Of a DNA stretch of 64,000 nt, positions 33,381-41,951 are shown one piece after another (the first letter of the stretch is position 1; each line of letters begins with the position of its first letter). The translations under genes were made by a program, and so were the position numbers. The stretch lies in the NCBI GenBank assembly GCA_016342285.1, contig JAEINQ010000015.1:1-64000 (forward strand). Direction: 5' to 3'. Below the pieces are notes generated by a model. That model had not been told where the DNA came from. It saw only the letters and a list, made by a program, of their open reading frames with translations, and searched no databases. Source of the DNA: Desulfobacterales bacterium (GTDB taxonomy: Bacteria > Desulfobacterota > Desulfobacteria > Desulfobacterales > JAEINQ01).

Positions 33381-34871
33381 ATGAACATCCTGTTAATCTC
33401 CATGCCGGACGTGGCGCCGGTGATCATGCACGAATCGGCCTTTCATATGCCCAATCACGGCATCGCCAGCATCGGCGCCAACATCGACAGCGGCCACCGG
33501 GTCCATCTCATCGACCTGATCCGCAAACGGCGCCAGGTGCGGCGCTACCTGACCCGCACCCTGGAAAAGACCCAGCCCGACCTGGTGGGGCTCTCCACCA
33601 TGACCTGGCAGTACGCCACCTGCGTGAAACTGATCAAGCTGATTCGGCGCGTTAGGCCCGGGGCAAAAATCGTCATCGGCGGATACCATGCCACCTTGAT
33701 GTATGAAGAGATCGCCGCCTCCGAAGACGCCGGGCTCATCGATTTCATGGTCCGGGGAGAAGGCGAGGAAACCTTTCGCCGGCTGGTCAACGCCCTGGAC
33801 GGAAAAGACCGCATGGAGACGATCCCGTCGCTATCGTATAAACAAGGCAACGACTTCGTCCACAACCCCAGGGGTGAACTCCTGGATCTGTCCCGGATCA
33901 AACTCCCCATCCGGGACAAGCGGCGGCTGACCTGGGGCTACCACATCATGAACCGGAGCGTGGAAGTACTGGAGACGTCCCGGGGGTGTACCCGAAACTG
34001 CAATTTCTGCAGCATCCGCCACATGTACGGCCGTTCGTTCAGGACGTTTTCCATCGACCGGGTCATGGCCGACATCGACGACATTTACCACACCCGCAAG
34101 GTCCGCTGGATCTTTATCTCCGATGACAATCTGGTCCTGGACCCGGAACGGGTCATCCGGCTCTGCGATGCCATCATCGCCCGCGGCTACCGTAAACTTC
34201 ACTTCGTGGTCCAGGCCGACTGCATCACCATGGCCCGGAACGAGGAAATGGTCCGGAAAATGGCCCTGGCCGGCATAAAGACGGCCTTTCTCGGCATCGA
34301 AAACGCATCGAAGAAAAATCTCCAGGCAGCCAAAAAGGGAGACATCCTGGAGGCGTCGAGACAGGCCGTGGCCAACTGCCACAAGCACGGCATCATGATC
34401 GTGGGCGGAATGATCTTCGGATTTCCCGATGATGAGGAAGAGGATATCATCGCCAACTACCAGTTTCTCAAGTCGACCGGCACGGACACGGCCTACTGCC
34501 AGATCCTGACCCCTTACCCGAAGACCGGGATCCGCCAGGAACTAATGGCGCAAGGGCTGGTCACCAACCCCGACGACTATACGCGCTACAACGGCATGTG
34601 GGCCAACGTACGGACCCGGCACATGGATTCGGACACGCTTCAGTACCTGTTCTGGTACCACCGGCAGAAGGTTCTGGGATGGTGGGAACCGTCCGAGCGC
34701 GTCCGCGGCCAGGGAAAGCTCTGGACCTCGATCTGGCTCTATTTTTTCCGGCCCCTGTTAAAGGTCATCCTGGGCCGGACCCAGAGAAAATACGGCTGGC
34801 GGGGACGGTTCGAGCGAGAAATGGCCAACCAGGCCGCGGTGAACCGGTTCCAGGACCTGGAAGGGCTCTGA
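33381..34871 (+). CDS. B12-binding radical SAM protein 1
   Basis: A 496-aa protein. Residues about 1-165 form a Rossmann B12-binding domain (from NILLISMPDV to VRGEGEETFRRLV), without the DxHxxG base-off motif. The radical SAM core follows, with the cluster-binding CTRNCNFC (about residues 201-208) and the GNIAxG-like VGGMIFGFPDDEE region (about 345). Family members such as BchE and HpnP/HpnR-like enzymes methylate or cyclise unactivated carbons. It is one of three such genes in this lipid cluster, making modification of the acyl chain likely. Good start at ATG 33381 with GAGGGGCCCC upstream. Confidence 0.92.
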   Translation: MNILLISMPDVAPVIMHESAFHMPNHGIASIGANIDSGHRVHLIDLIRKRRQVRRYLTRTLEKTQPDLVGLSTMTWQYATCVKLIKLIRRVRPGAKIVIGGYHATLMYEEIAASEDAGLIDFMVRGEGEETFRRLVNALDGKDRMETIPSLSYKQGNDFVHNPRGELLDLSRIKLPIRDKRRLTWGYHIMNRSVEVLETSRGCTRNCNFCSIRHMYGRSFRTFSIDRVMADIDDIYHTRKVRWIFISDDNLVLDPERVIRLCDAIIARGYRKLHFVVQADCITMARNEEMVRKMALAGIKTAFLGIENASKKNLQAAKKGDILEASRQAVANCHKHGIMIVGGMIFGFPDDEEEDIIANYQFLKSTGTDTAYCQILTPYPKTGIRQELMAQGLVTNPDDYTRYNGMWANVRTRHMDSDTLQYLFWYHRQKVLGWWEPSERVRGQGKLWTSIWLYFFRPLLKVILGRTQRKYGWRGRFEREMANQAAVNRFQDLEGL

Positions 34872-34944
34872 TACTTCACTTGAGGGACAGGTGAGGAGAG
34901 GTTAAATTTTCAACGCCCAACACCCAATGTTGATGGCCCTGTAA

Positions 34945-35095
34945 TAAATCTTTGAAACCACAAAGACACAAAGCGCACAAAGAATAAATAATAACAGGCC
35001 GTTAACCTTGTGTCCGTTGTGTGGTAAAATGGATGCGTTTGTAAAAATTGACTGAGCGCAGCCAATCCCTACTTGAGAGCCTTGGAAATTGAGAA
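34945..35095. repeat. Dispersed intergenic repeats (CCACAAAGACACAAAG type and GAGCGCAGC type)
   Basis: GAAACCACAAAGACACAAAG (about 34955-34974) has an inverted partner at 36376-36410 on the far side of the next gene. AAATTGACTGAGCGCAGCCA (about 35045) and TTGGAAATTGAGAATTC resemble 51414-51465. Confidence 0.6.
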
Positions 35096-35096
35096 T

Positions 35097-36371
35097 TCAC
35101 TCGGGAGCCGGTGCAACCGGCCGGCCGAAGGCCTTTTGGGCCATGTCGCGGTCGCGGGGTCGGAAAGTCCCGTCGGCCATCTCTTTTCTCACCACCTGCT
35201 GGAACAGACGGAACATCTTCATCTCCTGGGATTCGTCGGCATAAAACGTCTTCCAGGCGTGGTCGAGCAGCTGTCCGAGGCGCTCGGCAGACATCTGTTT
35301 GGGGTGGTAGACCACCTTGTCGGCGCTGTAATCGTTCCAGTCGTAGGAAAAAATCCGCTTGCCGCCGTGGAGTTCATCCCAGGCCTTGGTGTGGGGAAAA
35401 GGGGTCAGGACGGTGAATTCGGCCAGGTCCAGCTCGATCTCCAGAAGAAAATCGATAAGCCGGAGGATATCGTCTTCGCTGTGGCGGTCCAGGCCGAGCA
35501 GGATGGTCCCTTCCACGCCGATGCCGTGGTCGTGGTATCTTTTGATCCGCTCGCGGATGTAGTCCGAGGTGTCAAACACCGCCTGGTAGACGTACCAGGC
35601 CCCGGCCTGGGCCGCCAGGTCGAGCACCTCGGGTTTGTCTTCGATGGGATGGCTGCACCACTTCTTCTTTAAAGGGATCATCTCCCGGAACAGCTCTTTT
35701 TCCCATGCAGTGTCCTGGGCCAGGGAATTGTCCACGACAAAGAGGCGGTTGTTGTCGATGCCCGCCATCTCCGCCACCGCTTTTTCCACCGGGCGGGGCC
35801 GGAATTGGCGCCCCCCCAGGTAGGCCACGGCGCAGGGGTAACAGTGGTAGCGGCACCCCCTTGAGGCGTGGACCAGGTCCACCATCTGAATCCCCTTGTA
35901 GTTGTACAGGTCCCGGTTGAGGATATCGCGCCGGGCACTGCCGACCGTTTCAATGGGGGGGCGATGATCGAGAAAATCATAGACCTTTTTCAGCCGCCCG
36001 GCCCTGGCATCGGCAAAGACCCCCTCCATGCGCCCCTCGGCTTCGCCCAGGAAAACCGAATCGGCGTGATCGGCGGTCTCCTGGGCATGGAGCATGGTGG
36101 CAATGCCGCCGAAGATCACCGGGATCCCTTTCCGCCGAAAGGCATCGGCAATTTCCCACCCCCTCTTGACCTGCACGGTGAGCATCATGGAGATGCCGAC
36201 AAAATCGACCGGATCTTCAAAATCGATGGTTTCCAGGTTTTCGTCGATAAAATCGATATCGATGTCACCGGGGACGGCGGCGGCAAAGACCACGGGCCCG
36301 TGGGGCGGCAGGTGAAATTCGGTCTGACGGTTGAGCTTGGACCATCGGGGGTAGATGAGTTTAAACTTCAT
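35097..36371 (-). CDS. B12-binding radical SAM protein 2
   Basis: A 424-aa protein on the minus strand: an N-terminal B12-binding domain (about residues 10-145, DIDFIDENLETIDFEDPVDFVGISMMLT region), then a radical SAM core with CRYHCYPC (about 192-199). It lacks a SPASM tail. It resembles a subset of lipid-associated B12/radical SAM enzymes rather than the Asp-rich tRNA enzymes. It heads the downstream end of a minus-strand block (dehydratase, reductase, LolA, DUF3261, this gene), so it may be the last gene of that operon. Confidence 0.9.
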   Translation of the reverse strand: MKFKLIYPRWSKLNRQTEFHLPPHGPVVFAAAVPGDIDIDFIDENLETIDFEDPVDFVGISMMLTVQVKRGWEIADAFRRKGIPVIFGGIATMLHAQETADHADSVFLGEAEGRMEGVFADARAGRLKKVYDFLDHRPPIETVGSARRDILNRDLYNYKGIQMVDLVHASRGCRYHCYPCAVAYLGGRQFRPRPVEKAVAEMAGIDNNRLFVVDNSLAQDTAWEKELFREMIPLKKKWCSHPIEDKPEVLDLAAQAGAWYVYQAVFDTSDYIRERIKRYHDHGIGVEGTILLGLDRHSEDDILRLIDFLLEIELDLAEFTVLTPFPHTKAWDELHGGKRIFSYDWNDYSADKVVYHPKQMSAERLGQLLDHAWKTFYADESQEMKMFRLFQQVVRKEMADGTFRPRDRDMAQKAFGRPVAPAPE

Positions 36372-36431
36372 AAGTTGTTATCTTTGTGTCCTTTGTGCCA
36401 TTGTGGTTTTAAACAGCATGTTGCCGAGGCT

Positions 36432-37109
36432 TCAAGGTTTGTCACCGGCTGCCAGCGGCATCGATTCGATCAGGTCCATGGTCAGCCGGTAGCCGGGAAT
36501 CCCGTGGGCGGTGAGCTGCAGACGGGACGGGGTCCGGCCGGCTGCGCCATGGCCGACCGGGACCGAAACGGTCCGGTTCAGGCGGCCGGCGGCATCGTAA
36601 CGGCAAAGCTGCCAGCGCCCGTCCGGTAAAAGCACCACGTCCGAAACCGTCTTGTCCGGCGCCAGGTAACGGCAGACCGGGTCCCCCGAGGGAGGGTGCC
36701 CCGACCCGAGGAGCCGGCCCCGGGGCGGCAGGAACATCATCTCGAGATCAGCCACCAGCCCTTCGGCCATTCCCGGTCGGTCAAAAGGCGGCAGGGCCCG
36801 GTCGACCACCAGCTGGCTGTCATGGCGGGCGTCAAAGACCACCAGCCCCTCCACGGTCATGATCACACACCGGAGATGACGGGTTTGGGGCCACACCCGG
36901 ACCAGCCCCAGGATGCCGGTCTGGTTTTTGCCGGCCACGAAGGCTTCCAGGGCATGGAGATACTGCATGGGCGTGTCCGGAAAGGGCCGGAGGCAGGCCT
37001 GGGCCAGGCCTGCCTTATCGATGCCGGTCAGGGGACGGATCTCGGGCAATCCGCTGCAGGCGGCAAGAAAAACCGGCAGAAAAAGCAGGAGGCGGCAGTC
37101 GGGTCTCAT
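36432..37109 (-). CDS. DUF3261-like outer-membrane lipoprotein
   Basis: A 225-aa protein with a lipoprotein signal (hydrophobic residues 6-17, lipobox LAAC, Cys18). The mature part has beta-rich segments LRCVIMTVEGLVVFDA and DGRWQLCRYDAAG and resembles the DUF3261 lipoprotein found in aryl-polyene clusters (ApeN-like). It overlaps the LolA-like gene by ATGA, so the two are translationally coupled. The likely role is receiving or anchoring the lipid product at the outer membrane. The similarity is modest. Confidence 0.7.
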   Translation of the reverse strand: MRPDCRLLLFLPVFLAACSGLPEIRPLTGIDKAGLAQACLRPFPDTPMQYLHALEAFVAGKNQTGILGLVRVWPQTRHLRCVIMTVEGLVVFDARHDSQLVVDRALPPFDRPGMAEGLVADLEMMFLPPRGRLLGSGHPPSGDPVCRYLAPDKTVSDVVLLPDGRWQLCRYDAAGRLNRTVSVPVGHGAAGRTPSRLQLTAHGIPGYRLTMDLIESMPLAAGDKP

Positions 37110-37759
37110 GGGGCCTTCAGGAAGATCGCGTCGGCCAGGGGCCGGTTGATGACGGTGTCGGAAAAAACCAGACGGGTATAGGAATCCTCGCTTTCGTAGA
37201 TGTAGACGGCGTCGATGAATCCGGCGCGATCGGACAAAACCAGTTCAATGCGCTGGATGATCCCGGCCATGGACGGATTTTTGGGGGTCAGGACGATTTT
37301 CCGGCCCGGCGCCAGGGCAGCGGAAAAAATGGCATTCTCCTCAAAGCGGCCCTGAAGCCATCCGGTAATTTCCTGCATGACCACCGGCATGGCATCCAGG
37401 CCGGCCCCGTCGGTTTCGGCCATGGCACCACCGGTTTCCACAAATCGCCGGCACCGGCCCTGGGTCATCAGCATCACGCTACGTAGCGGCGTCCGGTATT
37501 CCCAGCGGAGGTCGGCCGGGGCCCGGTAGTACAAAACGCCCCGGGAAACCAGGGGGCGAAGGAGCATTTTCAAATGCTTTTCCTGGACGAACGTGGCTTG
37601 GACCGAATCCACGGTGCCGGCCGATGACCGGATCCCTTCCCAGGAGTCGGCCCAGGAGCCGTCCCGGGCGTGGGCCCAACCGCCGGACAAAAACGCCGAC
37701 GCCAGCAGCACGATCCCGGCAACCGTTAGGGGCTGAACGCGACCCATCGTCGGTCGCAT
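37106..37759 (-). CDS. LolA-like periplasmic lipoprotein/lipid carrier
   Basis: A 217-aa protein with a signal peptide (about residues 1-31, ending WAHA). The LolA fold is shown by VDSVQATFVQEKHLKMLLRP, GVLYYRAPADLRWEYRTP and the C-terminal LVFSDTVINRPLADAIF. In aryl-polyene clusters a LolA homologue is thought to carry the lipid from the MMPL exporter across the periplasm. It shares one base with the reductase gene upstream and overlaps the DUF3261 gene, so the three are one operon. Confidence 0.88.
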   Translation of the reverse strand: MRPTMGRVQPLTVAGIVLLASAFLSGGWAHARDGSWADSWEGIRSSAGTVDSVQATFVQEKHLKMLLRPLVSRGVLYYRAPADLRWEYRTPLRSVMLMTQGRCRRFVETGGAMAETDGAGLDAMPVVMQEITGWLQGRFEENAIFSAALAPGRKIVLTPKNPSMAGIIQRIELVLSDRAGFIDAVYIYESEDSYTRLVFSDTVINRPLADAIFLKAP

Positions 37760-38493
37760 CAGAACATGCCCCCGTTGACACCGATCACCTGGCCGGTGAT
37801 ATAGGAGGCATCTTCGGAGCAGAGGAATCGCACCACCCGGGCCACCTCTTCGGGGCGGCCGATCCGGGCCATGGGGATCATGGCTTTGATCGTGGCCACC
37901 GGTGCTGCCTGAATCATATCGGTATCAATGAGCCCCGGCGCCACTACGTTGACCCGAACCCCGAGTCTGGCCACCTCGGCGGCCACCGATCGGCTGGCAC
38001 CGATAAGCCCGGCCTTTGCCGCCGAATAATTGGCCTGGCCGCGGTTGCCCACCAACCCGGCAACCGAAGCGATGGAGACCACGCTCCCCCGCCGTTTCCG
38101 GATCATCTTCTCCAGCACCGGTTTGGTGATGTTGTAAAACCCCGTCAGGGTGGTCTCGATTACCGAATGCCATTTTTCCTCGGACATCATGATAAAGAGT
38201 CCGTCTGCGGTGATGCCGGCGTTGTTGACCAGGACATCAACGGTTTCGTACTGATCCAGGATCTCCTTGACCGCCTGGACGGTCCGGGCCCGGTCCGTCA
38301 CGTCAAATTCCATGATCCGCCCGTCAGACCCGGCGGCCCGGACCCGGTTCAGGGTTTCCTCGGCCCCGGGCCGATCGGACCGGTAATTGATCACCACCCG
38401 GTAACCGTGGGCGGCCAGTTCGACGCAGATGGCCCGGCCGATCCCCTTGCTGGCGCCGGTGACAACGGCTGTTTTGGTTTCGGCGTCTGCCAT
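37759..38493 (-). CDS. 3-oxoacyl-ACP reductase (FabG-like)
   Basis: A 244-aa short-chain dehydrogenase: cofactor-binding TGASKGIGRA (about residue 13), NNAGIT (about 87), catalytic Ser-Tyr-Lys in SIASVAGLVGNRGQANYSAAK (in two parts, Ser about 138, Tyr about 151, Lys about 155), and a C-terminal GQVIGVNGGMF. It reduces beta-ketoacyl-ACP using NADPH and is the only ketoreductase in the cluster (ApeQ-like). The ATG at 38493 has AAAGGGA upstream. No enoyl reductase is linked, so it would work with the dehydratases to give conjugated double bonds. Confidence 0.93.
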   Translation of the reverse strand: MADAETKTAVVTGASKGIGRAICVELAAHGYRVVINYRSDRPGAEETLNRVRAAGSDGRIMEFDVTDRARTVQAVKEILDQYETVDVLVNNAGITADGLFIMMSEEKWHSVIETTLTGFYNITKPVLEKMIRKRRGSVVSIASVAGLVGNRGQANYSAAKAGLIGASRSVAAEVARLGVRVNVVAPGLIDTDMIQAAPVATIKAMIPMARIGRPEEVARVVRFLCSEDASYITGQVIGVNGGMF

Positions 38494-38870
38494 GATTGTC
38501 CCTTTCGTTAAAAAGCCCGGCCCGAAGCGCCAGGCGTTGGTTTGCCCCCTGAGAAACAATTAAAAAAATTTGAATTTACCGCGGACACTCGCCGACACCC
38601 GCGGACTTTTTTGAACCGGTTGACCTGGCCGGCCCAAAGAGGTTGCCCTGCGGGGCGCACGCTGTAAAAGAAAACACCTTCTTGCTTAGAATCTGTCGAA
38701 CCCTTCGCCAAGCGATGCGAATTTGTTGGCGATCAGGTCGATCGCCAACAAGCCTTCTCTGCCTGCCCGGCGTAGCTTTCAGGCGAAGCCGGGTCTGCGA
38801 CGGTCCGCGAGCGTCTGCGGTTCATAATAAACCGGGATCTGTTCTGACAATCTGTACTAAGCAATCCTTT
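38494..38870. repeat. Intergenic region with shared repeats and a perfect hairpin
   Basis: This 377-bp gap holds no gene. It contains CCAGGCGTTGG repeat sequence (38531-38552), a perfect 10-bp inverted repeat GTTGGCGATC / GATCGCCAAC at 38725-38749, and AAACCGGGATCTGT...TGACAATCTGTACT at 38829-38859, which recurs inverted at 63541-63605. Confidence 0.65.
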
Positions 38871-39305
38871 TTACGGAATCGGGTCCGAATCGGCCTGCAT
38901 CACCTGGAGGGTCACCTCCCCGATGGTTTCATCACCCAGCACGGCTATGCCGCAAATCTCTCTAAACCCTTCGAATTCAAAGCTGTTTTCAGCCCGGACC
39001 TCAACCGTATCGCCCAGGGCGAGGGTGGAACGGGCGAACCGGGCCTGCTTGATGCCGACCAGCCACCCCTTTTTATCGGCCCCGGGTCCGTCCTTGCGTG
39101 TCCGCTCGATCCCGTTGCTGATGCCGGCGGTCTGGGCCACCAGTTCAATAATAACCATGGCGTCAACAGCCCTGCCGTCAAACAACGGCCATCGGGAGGT
39201 CACCGTCGACCGGGTCACGGCCCGTTTTTCATCGGCCGAGACAACCCGATCCACGAGTTTCATCCGGTTCCGGTGGGGGAGCAGTTCGGTCAGGTCAAAT
39301 TCCAT
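38871..39305 (-). CDS. Hotdog-fold 3-hydroxyacyl-ACP dehydratase (ApeP/FabZ-like)
   Basis: A 144-aa hotdog protein. LLPHRNRMKLVDRVV near residue 7 carries the His of this dehydratase group, and VIIELVAQTAGISNG (about 58) is the central helix with its catalytic Glu. It resembles the ApeP-type dehydratases of aryl-polyene clusters. It is the first gene of the minus-strand block. I start at the ATG at 39305; a GTG seven codons upstream is possible. Confidence 0.8.
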   Translation of the reverse strand: MEFDLTELLPHRNRMKLVDRVVSADEKRAVTRSTVTSRWPLFDGRAVDAMVIIELVAQTAGISNGIERTRKDGPGADKKGWLVGIKQARFARSTLALGDTVEVRAENSFEFEGFREICGIAVLGDETIGEVTLQVMQADSDPIP

Positions 39306-39516
39306 GAACACCCTGGAAACGGGCACGGCCCTGGTAAAAAAGGTTGATAACTTCTGCCACTGGCGCTAAAACGGGCCATCGTATCCGCCGGGGCGATGGT
39401 CGGTCGGCCCGCGGGCCTCGGCGGCTGGCCAGCACTACTACAATTTGCCAGGGCTGTAAAGATGCCGCCCCCCCCCGGCGAACCCCGAACGGCCGGGATA
39501 AAATCAGGATCGAATC

Positions 39517-39783
39517 ATGGAAAAATTACTGGAAGCACTCAAAGTCAAAATCGTCGAAATATTGAATCTGTCCGACGTCGATCCCCAGGAGATCGACCCC
39601 GACGCCCAACTGGTGGGCGGCGACCTCGGCATCGATTCCATCGACGTGCTGGAGATGGTCATGATGATCGAAAAAGACTATGGGGTCACCATCGACAACC
39701 GGGAAATGGGGGTCAAGGTCTTTGCCACCTTGCGGTCGCTGGCGGCCTACGTTCATGAAAACGCCTCGAGTCCGCCAAATTGA
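39517..39783 (+). CDS. Acyl carrier protein 2
   Basis: An 88-aa carrier protein with phosphopantetheine Ser in DLGIDSIDVLEMVMMIE (about residue 41). It overlaps the KS-CLF fusion gene by 4 bp, suggesting this carrier is the partner of that synthase. The 190 bp upstream (39327-39516) contain no gene; the divergent promoters for this operon and the minus-strand block must lie there. Confidence 0.93.
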   Translation: MEKLLEALKVKIVEILNLSDVDPQEIDPDAQLVGGDLGIDSIDVLEMVMMIEKDYGVTIDNREMGVKVFATLRSLAAYVHENASSPPN

Positions 39784-41951
39784 CCATCCGGGTCTATATT
39801 GCCGGAACCGGCACCGTTTGCGCCCTGGGCATTGATCTGGCTGAAACCGAAGCCGCCCTTCGCGAGAATCGGTCGGCCATCCGGCCCCTGACACGCTTTC
39901 AGTCCGCCCACGACCCACCCCTGCCTGTCGGCGAGGTAGACCTGGCGCCGGAGACCGGCGGACCGGGCCGAACCCACCGACTGGCCCGCATGGCCGCCGA
40001 CCAGGCCATGGCCCGAGCCTCGCATCCGCCCGATGCCATCGTGATCGGCGTGACCACCGGCGGCATGCCGGAAACGGAATCTCTTCTAAAACAAAACATC
40101 GAAGACCCGAACCGATTCCGGCACCACGGCACCGGTTCGGTGGCCGAAGACCTGGCCGATCGGCTCGGGTGCACGGGACCGGCGCTGAGCATATCCACGG
40201 CCTGTTCATCCAGCGCCGTGGCCATCAAGATCGCCGCGGACATGATTCGATCCGGCCGCTTTAAGCGGGTCCTTGCCGGCGGTGCGGACGGTCTCTGCCG
40301 GCTGACCTATTACGGGTTCCATGCCCTGCAGCTCATCGACCCGGACGGCGCCCGCCCCTTTGATCGCGGGCGCCGGGGCATGTCGGTGGCCGAAGGCGCC
40401 GCCATGCTCCTGCTCTGTGCGAACCCGGGGCAAAGTGCGGGGATTGAAATCCTCGGCGCCGGGCTTTCCTGCGACGCCCACCATCCGGCAGCCCCCCACC
40501 CCGAGGGCAAGGGGGCCTGGCTGGCCATGACCGCCGCGCTTTCCGATGCCGGCATCCCAAAACAATCCGTCGACTACATCAATCTCCACGGCACCGGAAC
40601 CCCGGACAACGACCGGAGCGAAGCCCGGGCACTGGCGCGCCTCTACCCAGAGGGGGTCCCGGCCGCCTCGTCCATCAAGGGGGCCACCGGCCATACCCTG
40701 GCCGCCGCCGGCGCCATAGAGGCGGTCATCGCTGCACGCTGCATCGATCGCGGCCTGATTCCCGCCAACACAAGGCTTTTAATCCCGGACCCGCAACTGG
40801 GGCTGGTACCGGTTTCCTGCCCGGAGACCGCACCGGTTTCAACGGTCCTGTCCAATTCCTTCGGATTCGGGGGGAACAATGCCGCCCTGGTGATCGGTGC
40901 CGGCCGGAATCGGGAGAGCGCCGAAAGACCCGGTCGTCCAACCCCCCCGCCCCCCATGCGGATCATGGGCAGCGCCTGCATCACCGGCGCCGGATTCACC
41001 GAACAGACCCTGTCGCAGTGGTCCGAAGCCGGAAGCTGCAGCGGCGCCCTGCCCCTTGCCCAGATCTCCGAAGGGCTGTTGCCGCGCCTGATCCGCCGGC
41101 TCAAACGCCTGCCCCGCATGTCCCTGGCCCTGGCCGTGGCGGCCCACGCCCATGCCGGCGGCGTCGATCCCCCGGAGGCCGTCTTTTTCGGCACCGGCTG
41201 GGGAGCGCTTTCGGAAACCCACGATTTTTTAACCGGGCTCTTTGAATCCGACGACAAATTCACCAGCCCCACCGATTTCATCGGCTCGGTTCATAACGCT
41301 CCGGCCGGCCAGATCGCCCTTTACTTTGGAGCCAACGGCGCCAACGTCACGGCCAGCGGAGGCGATTATTCCTTTGAGCAGGCCCTGGTCTGCGCCGACC
41401 TGGCCGCAACCGGCCCCGCCCCCTTTCTGGTGCTGGGGGCGGATGAATTTCACCCGGCACTCTCGCCCCGCTTTGACCCGTCCGTTGGAAAAACAGAGCC
41501 TTTCAGCGACGGCGGCGGCGCCATGGTCCTTTCCCGCGACAAAGAGTCGGATGGTCCTGCCATCGCCCCTGTTCTTTTCGAAAACGGCCGGAACCATCCC
41601 CTGGGCCTGTCCGCCCTGGTCCGGCGACTCACCGCCGAGGCCGGCGTCAACGACCACTACGGCGCCGTGTTTGTCGGCATCCCCGCCGCCGCTCGCGCCG
41701 CCGGAGAGGAACAACTGGCCGGGTTTTTAAAACAAACCGGGTTTTCCGGCCCGGTGGTCGACTACCGGAAATGGACCGGGGAATTCGCCGCCGCCTCAGC
41801 GGTAGCGGCCGTCCTTGCCGCCCGGTATGTGGCGGCCGGCCGGGTTCCGGCAGCCATGACCGGCAAGGCGCCGGTCGCCCTTGACCGACGGGGAATACTG
41901 GTTCTTGGACTGGGCTCCTGGGTCACGGCCGTGGAGGTCATGCCGTCATGA
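39780..41951 (+). CDS. Ketosynthase fused to a chain-length-factor-like domain
   Basis: A 723-aa protein. Residues about 1-385 are a complete KAS domain: Cys142 in SISTACSSSAV, His in NLHGTGTPDND (about 264) and Lys/His in SIKGATGHTLAAAG (about 298-303). Residues about 393-720 resemble the short ketoacyl-synthase-like family of ApeC; GSVHNAPAGQIALYFGANGA is conserved but the nucleophile position reads NVTASGGDYS, without Cys. A KS paired with a Cys-less partner is the KS-CLF arrangement of type II polyketide synthases; here both are one chain. The start is TTG, overlapping the carrier-protein stop. Confidence 0.88.
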   Translation: MTIRVYIAGTGTVCALGIDLAETEAALRENRSAIRPLTRFQSAHDPPLPVGEVDLAPETGGPGRTHRLARMAADQAMARASHPPDAIVIGVTTGGMPETESLLKQNIEDPNRFRHHGTGSVAEDLADRLGCTGPALSISTACSSSAVAIKIAADMIRSGRFKRVLAGGADGLCRLTYYGFHALQLIDPDGARPFDRGRRGMSVAEGAAMLLLCANPGQSAGIEILGAGLSCDAHHPAAPHPEGKGAWLAMTAALSDAGIPKQSVDYINLHGTGTPDNDRSEARALARLYPEGVPAASSIKGATGHTLAAAGAIEAVIAARCIDRGLIPANTRLLIPDPQLGLVPVSCPETAPVSTVLSNSFGFGGNNAALVIGAGRNRESAERPGRPTPPPPMRIMGSACITGAGFTEQTLSQWSEAGSCSGALPLAQISEGLLPRLIRRLKRLPRMSLALAVAAHAHAGGVDPPEAVFFGTGWGALSETHDFLTGLFESDDKFTSPTDFIGSVHNAPAGQIALYFGANGANVTASGGDYSFEQALVCADLAATGPAPFLVLGADEFHPALSPRFDPSVGKTEPFSDGGGAMVLSRDKESDGPAIAPVLFENGRNHPLGLSALVRRLTAEAGVNDHYGAVFVGIPAAARAAGEEQLAGFLKQTGFSGPVVDYRKWTGEFAAASAVAAVLAARYVAAGRVPAAMTGKAPVALDRRGILVLGLGSWVTAVEVMPS

